A stretch of DNA of 21,018 nucleotides from JAGQUL01 sp039811765 (GTDB lineage Bacteria; Actinomycetota; Thermoleophilia; Gaiellales; SKUG01): positions 1 to 21,018 of the forward strand of contig JBDHZF010000040.1 in NCBI GenBank assembly GCA_039811765.1, given 5' to 3'. Positions within the stretch are counted from its first letter, which is position 1. The number at the start of each line of letters is the position of its first letter. Made by a program: the position numbers and the translations under genes. This document shows, piece by piece, positions 1 to 6,538 of the stretch. A model generated the notes under the pieces. It searched no databases and had not been told where the DNA came from. It worked only from the letters and a program-made list of their open reading frames with translations.

Positions 1-465
1 CAGCACCATGAGCGCTTCGACGGCTCCGGATACCCGCGCGGTCTCGCCGGCGACGACCTGCACGACCATGGCCAGATCGCTGCAGTCGCCGAGGCGTATG
101 TGTCATTGTGCGACCACGACAGCGACGAAGGGGAAGCATTCCCCCCGCACGAGGCGCATCGTTTGATCTTGCAAGCGCGCGGCCGCTTGTTCCGACCGGA
201 AGTGGCCGACGCGTTCGCTGCCGCGATCGCACCGTATGGCCCGACCACGAGCGTGCAGCTGAACGACGGACGCTACGGCGTGGTGGTTCGCAACGTGGCC
301 GGACATCCCACGCTCCCCGTCGTGCGGGTGACGCATGATCAGAACGGGATTCGGTTAGATCCGCCGGTCGAGGTCGACTTGTCGATGTCCAGCGGGTCGA
401 TTCGAATCGAGACTGCCACGCCCGGCTTGCCTGGCGATCGCGGCGTGGGTCCGGTGTACCACTGA
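1..465 (+). CDS. HD-GYP domain protein, C-terminal end (partial)
   Basis: The frame is open from the first base of the window, so the gene begins outside it. The first residues, HHERFDGSGYPRGL, are the second half of the canonical HD-GYP signature, followed by a typical helix (QIAAVAEAYVSL). HD-GYP domains are metal-dependent phosphodiesterases that usually degrade cyclic di-GMP to GMP. The metal-binding HD pair itself lies upstream and cannot be seen. The last 75 or so residues (VQLNDGRYGVVV ... PVVRVTHDQNGIRL) resemble the small beta-rich tail that follows many HD-GYP domains. The stop codon (463-465) forms the left arm of a hairpin shared with the convergent DUF342 gene. Domain assignment is secure; the substrate is inferred from the family. 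Confidence 0.85.
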   Translation, partial: QHHERFDGSGYPRGLAGDDLHDHGQIAAVAEAYVSLCDHDSDEGEAFPPHEAHRLILQARGRLFRPEVADAFAAAIAPYGPTTSVQLNDGRYGVVVRNVAGHPTLPVVRVTHDQNGIRLDPPVEVDLSMSSGSIRIETATPGLPGDRGVGPVYH

Positions 466-490
466 CGGCGGGAATCGCGCCGAGCCGTCA
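463..490. terminator. Bidirectional hairpin between convergent genes
   Basis: TGACGGC (463-469) and GCCGTCA (484-490) are perfect inverted repeats around a 14-nt loop. The stop codon of the forward HD-GYP gene is the first three bases of the left arm, and the stop of the reverse DUF342 gene is the last three bases of the right arm. There is no T-tract on either side, so Rho-independent activity is not certain; position and symmetry suggest a shared 3'-end structure. Confidence 0.5.
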
Positions 491-2242
491 CGCGGCGAGG
501 CTCTCCACGTTCATCGCTCCACCGGTGTCGAATTGCACGTGGACGTGCGACCGGTCGGCCACGAATCGGTGCGTGTACCCCGGGCCGGAGATCACCGTGC
601 CCGCGTATGCCCGATCCGTTTCCATCGACGCTCCGCGACCGAGCTGCACGATCGTCTTCGCGCCTGCGGGCGAACCCACCTCGTGCACGTGCACGTTGCC
701 GTGGCTCACGATCGAGCCGCCGCGGAACACCGAGTCGTATTGCTCGGCGACCAAGCCGCCCCACGCGACGATGCGCGAATTGAAGATTCCCTTGCCCGTG
801 AGCGTCACCACGCCGGTGGCTTCGGCTTCGCTCGCTTGCATGTAGCTCACCACGAGATCGGCGGGCTGCTCGCATGCGCGCTGCACGTCCGTGGCGAGCG
901 CGCCCACCTCCACGAGAATCTCTTGCAGCTGCTCGGTGGTGAGCGACACGTTCGCCGCCGTCGACAGCAAGCGCAACCATCGCGCTGCTCGATCGGCGGC
1001 TTGCGCGTGGTCGGGGCCAGCTTCTCGAAGGTCCTCAACCACCGAACTGAGATTGGTGACGATGTCTCGATGCATCCGTTCGAGCACGAGCTGCACCGAC
1101 AGGCCATGCGACAGCTCGGTCCCCTTCGCCGCGGCGGAATCGCGCAACTGGCGCGCTTGCGCGGCCATCGTGCCGATGGCGCGCGGCATGTCGAGCACGC
1201 GATCGGCGATCGTCGCCGCGACAGCGCGTTCGCCACCGGCGCGCAGCACGCTCGACATGATCGTACCGTCCACTCGAATCGATCCGCCGCCTTCGAGGCG
1301 GGCTCGGTCGACGTTGCCGACCACGGTGATCTCGTCGCGCGCGACCACCGTGCGCCCTTCGCCGACGTCGCCTTCGATGCGAACGCTGCCGTTGAACGCG
1401 ATGTCGCCGCTGACGGGGTCCACCACTTCGAGCACCAGCTCGTGGCGAACCTCGATGCGTCCTTCGCCGTCGCGCCATGGCGCGCCGTCGACCGTGGCGA
1501 CCGCCATGATTCCTTTCTCGTCCACTGACACGCCAACGCCGGGTCGAATTCGCGCGTCCTTGACCGCGGGCACGGTGAGTTCCCTGCCGGTCACGTCTCG
1601 TCCGGGAATGCCATCGCGCTTTCGAACGCGTCGCAGCAGCGGGGTGTCGGCCAGCACGCCAACGTGGCGTAGCGAGCGAAAGTCGACGAGGTCTTCCAAG
1701 TAGCCGTTTCGACCTTCGATCGCGTCGAGGCCAGTCGCGACGACGAGTTCTTCGCCCGGGTTCGCGATCGCGGCGGCGACCGCGGCGTCGTCGATCCCGT
1801 ACGTCACGCCGGCGGCTTGGAGCTCGGCGTTCGCTTCGGCGATCGTGGGTTCGTTCGGCAGGAGCGTCGTCTCCTCGACCGTCAAGCGAAGCGACGCGGC
1901 CGGGGGCATGTCGCGTAACGCGCGCCGACACCCGGACTCTTGGACCACGCGCAGCGTCGCCTCCATGCGGTCTCGACTGACGCCAACGACATAGCGATTG
2001 CGCGGCTGGTCGACGATCGCTTCGACGTGGAGGTTCGCGTCCGGCGGCACGCGGCACGTGGACGCTTCGACGCGCTCGCCGAACAGTCGTACGCGAACCG
2101 CGTCGATGTCCCAGTTCAACTCGGCGCTGCCCGATCGGGAACCTTCGGCGATTCGCACGACGCCGTCGACGACTTCGACTCGCACAGCATCGTCATCGGA
2201 CGATGCAGCGCTGGGTGATTCGATGGGCGAATCGGTGCTCAC
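488..2242 (-). CDS. DUF342 / FapA-like polymerising beta-helix protein
   Basis: The middle of the protein has the features of the DUF342 (flagellar assembly protein A, FapA) family: an N-terminal part with the conserved DGIPGRDVTG stretch, then a beta-helix region (ISGDIAFNGSVRIEGDVGEG-type turns, VVGNVDRARLEGGGSIRVDG), a helical insertion of about 110 residues, and a second beta-helix (GIFNSRIVAWGGLVA ... GGSIVSHGNVHV). Such proteins are thought to be cytoplasmic scaffolds linked to surface structures or localisation; the biochemical role is unsettled. I choose the GTG at 2242 (584 aa) because GAGG lies 8 nt upstream. An in-frame GTG at 2326 would add 28 residues but has no visible ribosome-binding site. 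No flagellar gene is nearby, so a flagellar role is not supported by context. It is convergent with an HD-GYP gene and divergent from the unknown-protein cluster. Confidence 0.8.
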   Translation of the reverse strand: MSTDSPIESPSAASSDDDAVRVEVVDGVVRIAEGSRSGSAELNWDIDAVRVRLFGERVEASTCRVPPDANLHVEAIVDQPRNRYVVGVSRDRMEATLRVVQESGCRRALRDMPPAASLRLTVEETTLLPNEPTIAEANAELQAAGVTYGIDDAAVAAAIANPGEELVVATGLDAIEGRNGYLEDLVDFRSLRHVGVLADTPLLRRVRKRDGIPGRDVTGRELTVPAVKDARIRPGVGVSVDEKGIMAVATVDGAPWRDGEGRIEVRHELVLEVVDPVSGDIAFNGSVRIEGDVGEGRTVVARDEITVVGNVDRARLEGGGSIRVDGTIMSSVLRAGGERAVAATIADRVLDMPRAIGTMAAQARQLRDSAAAKGTELSHGLSVQLVLERMHRDIVTNLSSVVEDLREAGPDHAQAADRAARWLRLLSTAANVSLTTEQLQEILVEVGALATDVQRACEQPADLVVSYMQASEAEATGVVTLTGKGIFNSRIVAWGGLVAEQYDSVFRGGSIVSHGNVHVHEVGSPAGAKTIVQLGRGASMETDRAYAGTVISGPGYTHRFVADRSHVHVQFDTGGAMNVESLAA

Positions 2243-2474
2243 GGGGGGCACCTCGGCAATCGCGCGCTCGAACTTGACCCCGAACGCTACGTGCGCGTGA
2301 GCTTTCGGGAGGGTCAACCCTGCCACCCGGACCGCGCAGCCATCAGTTCGATCGACGGAGGGACAGATTTCCCCGATGCGGCGGTCGTTCTTGCAGCTCG
2401 TCGCCCATGCTCAGGTCGTAAACGTTCCGGCCCCGCGCACCGATAGACGGGAAAGTGACCCTGGGAGGGACACC

Positions 2475-2741
2475 ATGCGGGACGCATCGTGCCGTAGGGA
2501 GGACATCATCGCCGCATTCGAGGATTTGTGTCGCCGACTCGAGGACCGTCGCAGCTCGCTGTGGACGGCCTATGGCGACGCGACCCGAGAACTCGGCTCG
2601 AGCGACTACGCGGATGTCGAATCGGAATGCTGGCACGTGCTCGAAGCCGGGCTTGCGGGCGTGGACGCCGAGCGCCGCATGCTGCAACGAGATTTCGAGC
2701 GACGCATTTCGATGCTCGACGAAGAAGGAGCCGTGGCTTAG
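2475..2741 (+). CDS. Small helical hypothetical protein
   Basis: An 88-residue protein starting at ATG 2475, behind a clear ribosome-binding site (GGGAGGGA, 5 nt spacing). The frame is open further upstream, but that part lacks a plausible start. It is highly charged and looks all-helical, with heptad-like stretches (RREDIIAAFEDLCRRLEDRR and AERRMLQRDFERRISMLDEE), so it may form a coiled coil. It has no signal peptide and no membrane segment. I do not recognise a family. It is followed after 3 nt by the next gene, so the two are very likely co-transcribed and translationally coupled. The 230 bp to the DUF342 start at 2242 would hold divergent promoters, but I see no convincing -10/-35 pair there. 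Confidence 0.6.
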   Translation: MRDASCRREDIIAAFEDLCRRLEDRRSSLWTAYGDATRELGSSDYADVESECWHVLEAGLAGVDAERRMLQRDFERRISMLDEEGAVA

Positions 2742-2744
2742 CAA

Positions 2745-3293
2745 ATGGCTGCCGAGGAGCACAGCGACATCGTGGCGCGAGTGGGACGAGCCGACCTTGG
2801 CTCGACTTCCACTGGCGCGCTCGCTGCGCACCTCGGCCGTGCTTGCGGACACGTGCTGGTGGACGGACGCGCGATTCGCCAGGGATACCGGTTCCATCCG
2901 GAACTCGGCGAGGAGATCCCGGCGTTCTTCAACAAGCGATTCACGACCGGTTCCACGAATCTCGCGGTCACGTTGCAGGCAGGATTCGACCCACAGGCCC
3001 ACATCGACGCTCGCGGCCCGTTCACCGGGCACGAAGGCTGGGCCGTGGATCCCTTCGCCGATTGCCGCAACACAGCGGACGCGCGCGCGGTGATCGAAGC
3101 CGACGACTATCATGCGTCGTTGTGGCTCGCGCGAGTGACAGTCGGCATGCACATGCTCGACGTGTCCGACATCGCCGACCCGCTCTTCATCGCGCAACAC
3201 CCGAACGAGTTCCGCGCGCTCGCCGAGGAACTCGTCGGCGTGGGGGTCGTGCAGGCGCATGCCTGCCCGGTCTGCAGCGGCGACGAAGATTGA
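2745..3293 (+). CDS. Hypothetical protein with C-terminal CxxC
   Basis: A 182-residue soluble protein of unknown family. The ATG at 2745 is 3 nt after the preceding stop; a GAAGGAG stretch lies about 13 nt upstream, longer than usual spacing, so coupling may matter. Visible features are a central region rich in aromatic residues and His (GYRFHPELGEEIPAFF, GHEGWAVDPF) and a C-terminal HACPVCSGDED. The single CxxC there could be half of a metal site or a redox pair. No secretion signal or membrane segment is evident. It sits between the small helical protein and the glutamine amidotransferase in one direction with short gaps, so the three probably share a transcript and perhaps a pathway. No function can be assigned. 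Confidence 0.65.
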   Translation: MAAEEHSDIVARVGRADLGSTSTGALAAHLGRACGHVLVDGRAIRQGYRFHPELGEEIPAFFNKRFTTGSTNLAVTLQAGFDPQAHIDARGPFTGHEGWAVDPFADCRNTADARAVIEADDYHASLWLARVTVGMHMLDVSDIADPLFIAQHPNEFRALAEELVGVGVVQAHACPVCSGDED

Positions 3294-3324
3294 CCCGACG
3301 CTGGTCGGGGAACGAGGAACGATC

Positions 3325-4149
3325 ATGTGCGGCATCGCCGGATTCAGCTTCACGGAGCACTGCTCGATCGACGCCGGTCAGGCGACTCGCGTGCTGCTCG
3401 CGTCCGTGGCTGAACGCGGCGCCGACGCCGCGGGGTGCGTGTACGAGCATCCGAACACGGGGCTCGTGATCGACAAGCAGCCCGGCGGCGCGAGCGCGTT
3501 CTTGGCCACAGTGGAGGTGCCGTCCCACATCCGCCAGTTGGTGCTGCACGTGCGCGACTTCACGAAGGGTCGTCCGTCGCTGATGGCGAACAACCATCCG
3601 ATCCGACACGGATCGATCGTGGGCGTGCACAACGGCAAGATCGCGAACGACGAAATAGTGTTCGAACAGCTTGGACGCTCCCGCTTCGAGGCGGGGATGA
3701 CGGTCGACAGCGAGGCGATCTTCGCGTCGCTCGACCACGACGGCGACGACCACGCGAGCGCGCTGGAACGCCTCACTGGATCGCTCGCGACGTGCTGGTT
3801 CGACGAACGCCGACCAGGAAGCCTGTTCTTGGCCCGGGGATACGGTCGACCGCTCTGGACCGCAACCACCGAACGCGGGGACGCGTTCGTGTGGGCATCC
3901 ACGCTGGAAGCGCTCGAGATCGCCGAAGATTTTCTTGGCTTGCAGCTGCACAAACGTCCGGTGCGACCCGGGACGATTCTCGAAGTTCGCGATGGCAGAG
4001 TCGTGCAGCGCTCGCGGTTCCGCGCCGACGCGCGAGCACAGTGGCTGGTCAATCCGGTCGCGTCGCCCGACGAGAAAGAGCGCGCGCTCGCGCAGCTCGA
4101 CGAGGCGCGCAACGAGCTTCGGGGCGAGAACGGCGCGCGAATCGCATGA
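3325..4149 (+). CDS. Stand-alone class II glutamine amidotransferase domain protein
   Basis: A 274-residue protein of the Ntn-type (GlmS/PurF-like) glutaminase fold, which hydrolyses glutamine and passes ammonia to an acceptor site. The start ATG at 3325 (GAGG 7 nt upstream) puts the nucleophile at Cys2 (MCGIAGF). Other family positions are visible: the RGADAAG loop (31-37), an R77/T80/G82 stretch matching the glutamine-binding loop of GlmS, His91, the NG pair N103-G104, and D128 in VDSEAI. There is no sugar isomerase, phosphoribosyltransferase or synthetase domain, so the ammonia acceptor is missing from this chain. It may need a partner, or act like the poorly characterised YafJ-type amidotransferases. 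Neighbours are two unknown proteins upstream and a glycosyltransferase 20 nt downstream. Catalytic class is well supported, substrate unknown. Confidence 0.85.
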   Translation: MCGIAGFSFTEHCSIDAGQATRVLLASVAERGADAAGCVYEHPNTGLVIDKQPGGASAFLATVEVPSHIRQLVLHVRDFTKGRPSLMANNHPIRHGSIVGVHNGKIANDEIVFEQLGRSRFEAGMTVDSEAIFASLDHDGDDHASALERLTGSLATCWFDERRPGSLFLARGYGRPLWTATTERGDAFVWASTLEALEIAEDFLGLQLHKRPVRPGTILEVRDGRVVQRSRFRADARAQWLVNPVASPDEKERALAQLDEARNELRGENGARIA

Positions 4150-4154
4150 CGCGG

Positions 4155-4160
4155 TAGGGT
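4155..4160 (+). promoter_or_regulatory. Putative -10 box (TAGGGT) of the glycosyltransferase gene
   Basis: TAGGGT fits TANNNT and lies 9 nt before the ATG at 4170, which has no Shine-Dalgarno sequence. This matches the near-leaderless pattern seen at other genes here. No clear -35 element is visible. Confidence 0.45.
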
Positions 4161-4169
4161 CGTTCGCGC

Positions 4170-5495
4170 ATGCGCGTGCTCTTGGTCACCTACTACTTTC
4201 CACCCGCCGGAGGTGGTGGCGTGCAACGCGTGCTCAGCTGGTGCAGGCATCTCAGCGAACTGGGCTGCGAAATCACCGTCGTCGCGCCCGAAGAGCCGCA
4301 CTGGGTGGATCAAGACACGACGCTGGTGATCCCACCGGGCGTGACCGTGCTGCGCACCGCCGATCCGTCCCCCGCCGCGCTCATTCCCTCGCGCGCTCTG
4401 GCCGAGGTTCGCGGCATTCGACGCGTGCTGCGGCGCATCGCGCTGCAACCGCGACGCTTTGCCGTGCCGGACATCCATCGCAAGTGGCGCGGTCCGGCGC
4501 TCGCCGCGATTCGCGCGGCGATGCGTGACGGCCGATCATGGGACGTGGTGATCTCCTCGTCGCCGCCGGAGACCACCCACCTGATCGCGCACGACGCGGC
4601 GAAGCTGGTCGGCGCGCCGTGGCTCGCCGACTATCGAGATTCGTGGCTCGACTTGCCGCATCTGCGCATGAACAGTCCGCTCGTTCGGCTCAAGCACCGG
4701 CGCAACGTGCGGCTCGCGACTCGCTTGATGCGCGACGCGTCCGCGGCGACGACCGTGAGCGAGCCGCTGGCACGAGACTTGCGCCGACGGCACCCCGCCG
4801 TGAACGCGTACGTGCTCGAGAACGGCGTCGAGACGGCGGAAGTCTCGCGTGCGCACGCGCGCGCGGGTGGATTTCGCGATCGAGGTCGCTTCACCATCAC
4901 GTACACGGGCAACTTCTTCGGTCGTCAGAGCGCGACTGCGTTCCTGGACGGCCTCGACGCCGCGCTGGAAACCGAACCGTCGCTTCGCGACGACCTGCTC
5001 GTGAAGTTCGTGGGTGGTCTCAAGCCGAACGAGCTGACACGAGCCACGAACGGCGTGCTCGGATCCATCGTCGAACACGAGCCGTTCCTGCGTCACGACG
5101 ACGTGCTCGCCACGCAGAAAGCCGCGGACCTGCTGCTGCTCTACGTCGCGCCCGGACGCGGCAGCGAAGGCGTGTACACCGGCAAAGTGTTCGAGTACGT
5201 CGCGTCGCGCCGGCCGGTGCTCGCGATCGCGCCCGAAGACAACGTCGCGCGCGAACTCCTCGAGCGCTCGGGTCAGACTTCGGCGGGTGGTGGCGCCGCG
5301 GTCGTCGAGGACGCCGAACACGCGGTTGGCAACGCGATCGTCGCCGCGTGGCGTGCATGGATCGCCGCCGGTGGATGCGACGGTGGGCAAGTGCCCGATG
5401 TGAACGTGCCCGCCGACGTGCTCGCGTCGATCGATCGCTCGACGACCGCTCGACGCTTGTTCGACTTGTTGAAGACGACGACGGCCCCGCGCTAG
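4170..5495 (+). CDS. GT4-type glycosyltransferase
   Basis: A 441-residue GT-B fold glycosyltransferase. The N-terminus MRVLLVTYYFPPAGGGGVQR is the glycine-rich acceptor-domain motif of the GT4 family. SSPPETTHLI and APWLADYRDSW are typical of the N-terminal domain of enzymes acting on lipid-linked or surface glycans. The linker ENGVE leads into the second domain (TITYTGNFFGRQSA), and VYTGKVFEYVASRRPVLAI (about 335-353) is the usual nucleotide-sugar binding region. No membrane segment is present; it should be cytoplasmic or peripheral. The start is ATG 4170, 20 nt after the amidotransferase stop, with a TAGGGT box just before it, so it may have its own promoter as well as read-through. The acceptor sugar and pathway cannot be told from sequence. 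The TAG stop lies inside a hairpin. Confidence 0.88.
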   Translation: MRVLLVTYYFPPAGGGGVQRVLSWCRHLSELGCEITVVAPEEPHWVDQDTTLVIPPGVTVLRTADPSPAALIPSRALAEVRGIRRVLRRIALQPRRFAVPDIHRKWRGPALAAIRAAMRDGRSWDVVISSSPPETTHLIAHDAAKLVGAPWLADYRDSWLDLPHLRMNSPLVRLKHRRNVRLATRLMRDASAATTVSEPLARDLRRRHPAVNAYVLENGVETAEVSRAHARAGGFRDRGRFTITYTGNFFGRQSATAFLDGLDAALETEPSLRDDLLVKFVGGLKPNELTRATNGVLGSIVEHEPFLRHDDVLATQKAADLLLLYVAPGRGSEGVYTGKVFEYVASRRPVLAIAPEDNVARELLERSGQTSAGGGAAVVEDAEHAVGNAIVAAWRAWIAAGGCDGGQVPDVNVPADVLASIDRSTTARRLFDLLKTTTAPR

Positions 5496-5506
5496 CGGAG
5501 CCGTCG
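5479..5506. terminator. Hairpin over the 3' end of the glycosyltransferase gene
   Basis: CGACGGC (5479-5485) pairs with GCCGTCG (5500-5506). After one C-A mismatch, CCGC pairs with GCGG around the loop GCTA, giving an 11-bp interrupted stem that contains the TAG stop. It lies between convergent genes. No T-tract follows. Confidence 0.5.
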
Positions 5507-5534
5507 ATCGCAATCGGATATCGAACCGGAGGGG

Positions 5535-6254
5535 CTATTCGGCCACGGACGCGACCGCGCCCTCCTCCAGCTCGATCAGCTCGCCTTCTTCGCCAATGCC
5601 GATGTTGCGCTCGGCAAGTCGTTCGCGAATCAGGAACTGGAATGTTGACCACGCGCCGCGGCGCGCGTCGAACATGCGATACACCTGCCACTCGGTGAGC
5701 ATGTTCATGTCGGTCTTGCGCGCAGCCGCCCAATCGCTGAACTTCGGCAGCCGACCAGTACGAATCGCGAGGAAGACGCCTTGGTCGATGGCACGTTCGA
5801 GGCGCTCCTCGCCGACCGCGACGTCGAACCCGGCTTCCTTGAGCGCGTTGTTGAGCGACCCGAAGGTGTGCCAGTACAAGCTCTTCGACGGCATCGTTCC
5901 CTTGCGGGCCTCAATGTCCTTAGCCGTGGGAATGCGGCCGAGTTCGTCGCCGAGTCGACGCAGCAGCATGAGCAGCTCTTCGCGGCTCGCGAATCGTCGC
6001 GGGACGAGGCCAGCCTTGCGTTTGGCGGCGTTCCATGAACCGAAGTGCTCGATGACGGTCTGCGGATGCACCGTCGTCTCCGGATCGGCTTCGAACTCGC
6101 GCATGGTCGGCGACTTGCCGATTCGCTTCGCGCACTCCGCCAGCTCGCGCAGAATGTGCTCGTCGCTGTAGCGCTTGCGCATGCCGGCCTGGAACTGCTT
6201 GAGCCGCTCCGGGTCGATGCTGTCGATCACGCGGTAGATCGTCTTGTTTCGCAT
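5535..6254 (-). CDS. Homing-endonuclease-associated repeat (HNH_repeat) protein
   Basis: A 239-residue protein with about 50-residue repeats of the type found beside HNH and homing endonuclease domains. Repeat 1 spans about 30-83 (RELAECAKRIGKSPT ... HFGSWNAAKRKAGL), repeat 2 about 91-143 (RRLGDELGRIPTAKDI ... TFGSLNNALKEAGF), and a degenerate third is at 151-213. The repeats are thought to bind DNA. No catalytic HNH, LAGLIDADG or GIY-YIG motif is present, so this is more likely a DNA-binding or regulatory protein than a nuclease. I choose ATG 6254, with GGAGG about 11 nt upstream. Earlier in-frame codons would add 53 residues of low-quality sequence. The acidic tail (GEEGELIELEE) is unlike the basic repeats. 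It stands alone with a long 5' region, convergent with the glycosyltransferase. Confidence 0.78.
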   Translation of the reverse strand: MRNKTIYRVIDSIDPERLKQFQAGMRKRYSDEHILRELAECAKRIGKSPTMREFEADPETTVHPQTVIEHFGSWNAAKRKAGLVPRRFASREELLMLLRRLGDELGRIPTAKDIEARKGTMPSKSLYWHTFGSLNNALKEAGFDVAVGEERLERAIDQGVFLAIRTGRLPKFSDWAAARKTDMNMLTEWQVYRMFDARRGAWSTFQFLIRERLAERNIGIGEEGELIELEEGAVASVAE

Positions 6255-6385
6255 GTGCGTCCTGGCCTCCGGCCGGCGGGCGGGGTGCGATTGCAGGGGC
6301 GCAATCGCTCCGACACCGTCGCTGGTGGTCGTCTGATGTGTACTGCAGGCGGGACGATCCGGCATCATGCAGCGTGACGACCTGT

Positions 6386-6407
6386 CGTGGTGGAATGTGC
6401 CACCACG
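6386..6407. repeat. Perfect 8-bp inverted repeat in the leader
   Basis: CGTGGTGG (6386-6393) and CCACCACG (6400-6407) enclose the 6-nt loop AATGTG. Flanking TGTCG and CGACA could extend the stem with a bulge. There is no T-tract on either side. It could be an RNA hairpin in the HNH_repeat leader, an operator, or a terminator of the upstream gene. Confidence 0.55.
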
Positions 6408-6471
6408 CGACAAGCGTCAAACCTCGGCTTGCAACCGCGATTCCGGGCAACGTCCCTGACCCGATGCATCT

Positions 6472-6501
6472 ACGGTAGCATGGAAAACGACTTGCAAGCA
6501 A
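6472..6501 (-). promoter_or_regulatory. Possible promoter of the HNH_repeat gene
   Basis: On the reverse strand TTGCTT (6496-6501) and TACCGT (6472-6477) are separated by 18 nt. The -10 fits TANNNT; the -35 matches TTGACA at only three positions. Transcription from here would leave a leader of about 200 nt. Confidence 0.3.
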
Positions 6502-6538
6502 TAGCGATCTGACTGACCGAATCGCAGCATCCGACGAA

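Larger units (their letters stand above)
6255..6538. other. Long leader region upstream of the HNH_repeat gene
   Basis: These 284 bp hold no credible gene. The region is less GC-rich than its surroundings. On the reverse strand it has a possible promoter (TTGCTT at 6496-6501, 18-nt spacer, TACCGT at 6472-6477), which would give an untranslated leader of roughly 200 nt, and an 8-bp hairpin at 6386-6407 in that leader. The hairpin could also serve as the 3'-end structure of the upstream membrane-protein gene. Confidence 0.4.

Noticed and set aside
488..2242. Flagellar operon inferred from the FapA-like gene
   Set aside because: No other flagellar gene lies in the window, and DUF342 proteins occur in non-flagellate bacteria.
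2243..2326. GTG 2326 as the DUF342 start
   Set aside because: It has no Shine-Dalgarno site, whereas GTG 2242 has GAGG at a proper distance; not fully excluded.
3325..4149. GlmS, PurF or asparagine synthetase
   Set aside because: Only the glutaminase domain is present, in 274 residues; there is no isomerase, phosphoribosyltransferase or ATP-pyrophosphatase domain.
4135..4169. Inverted repeat GCGCGAA / TTCGCGC around the amidotransferase stop and glycosyltransferase start
   Set aside because: It is a seven-bp repeat of common GC-rich words partly within coding sequence; it could be chance and has no supporting pattern.
5535..6254. Active homing endonuclease
   Set aside because: Only the accessory repeats are present; no catalytic HNH or other nuclease motif could be found in the 239 residues.
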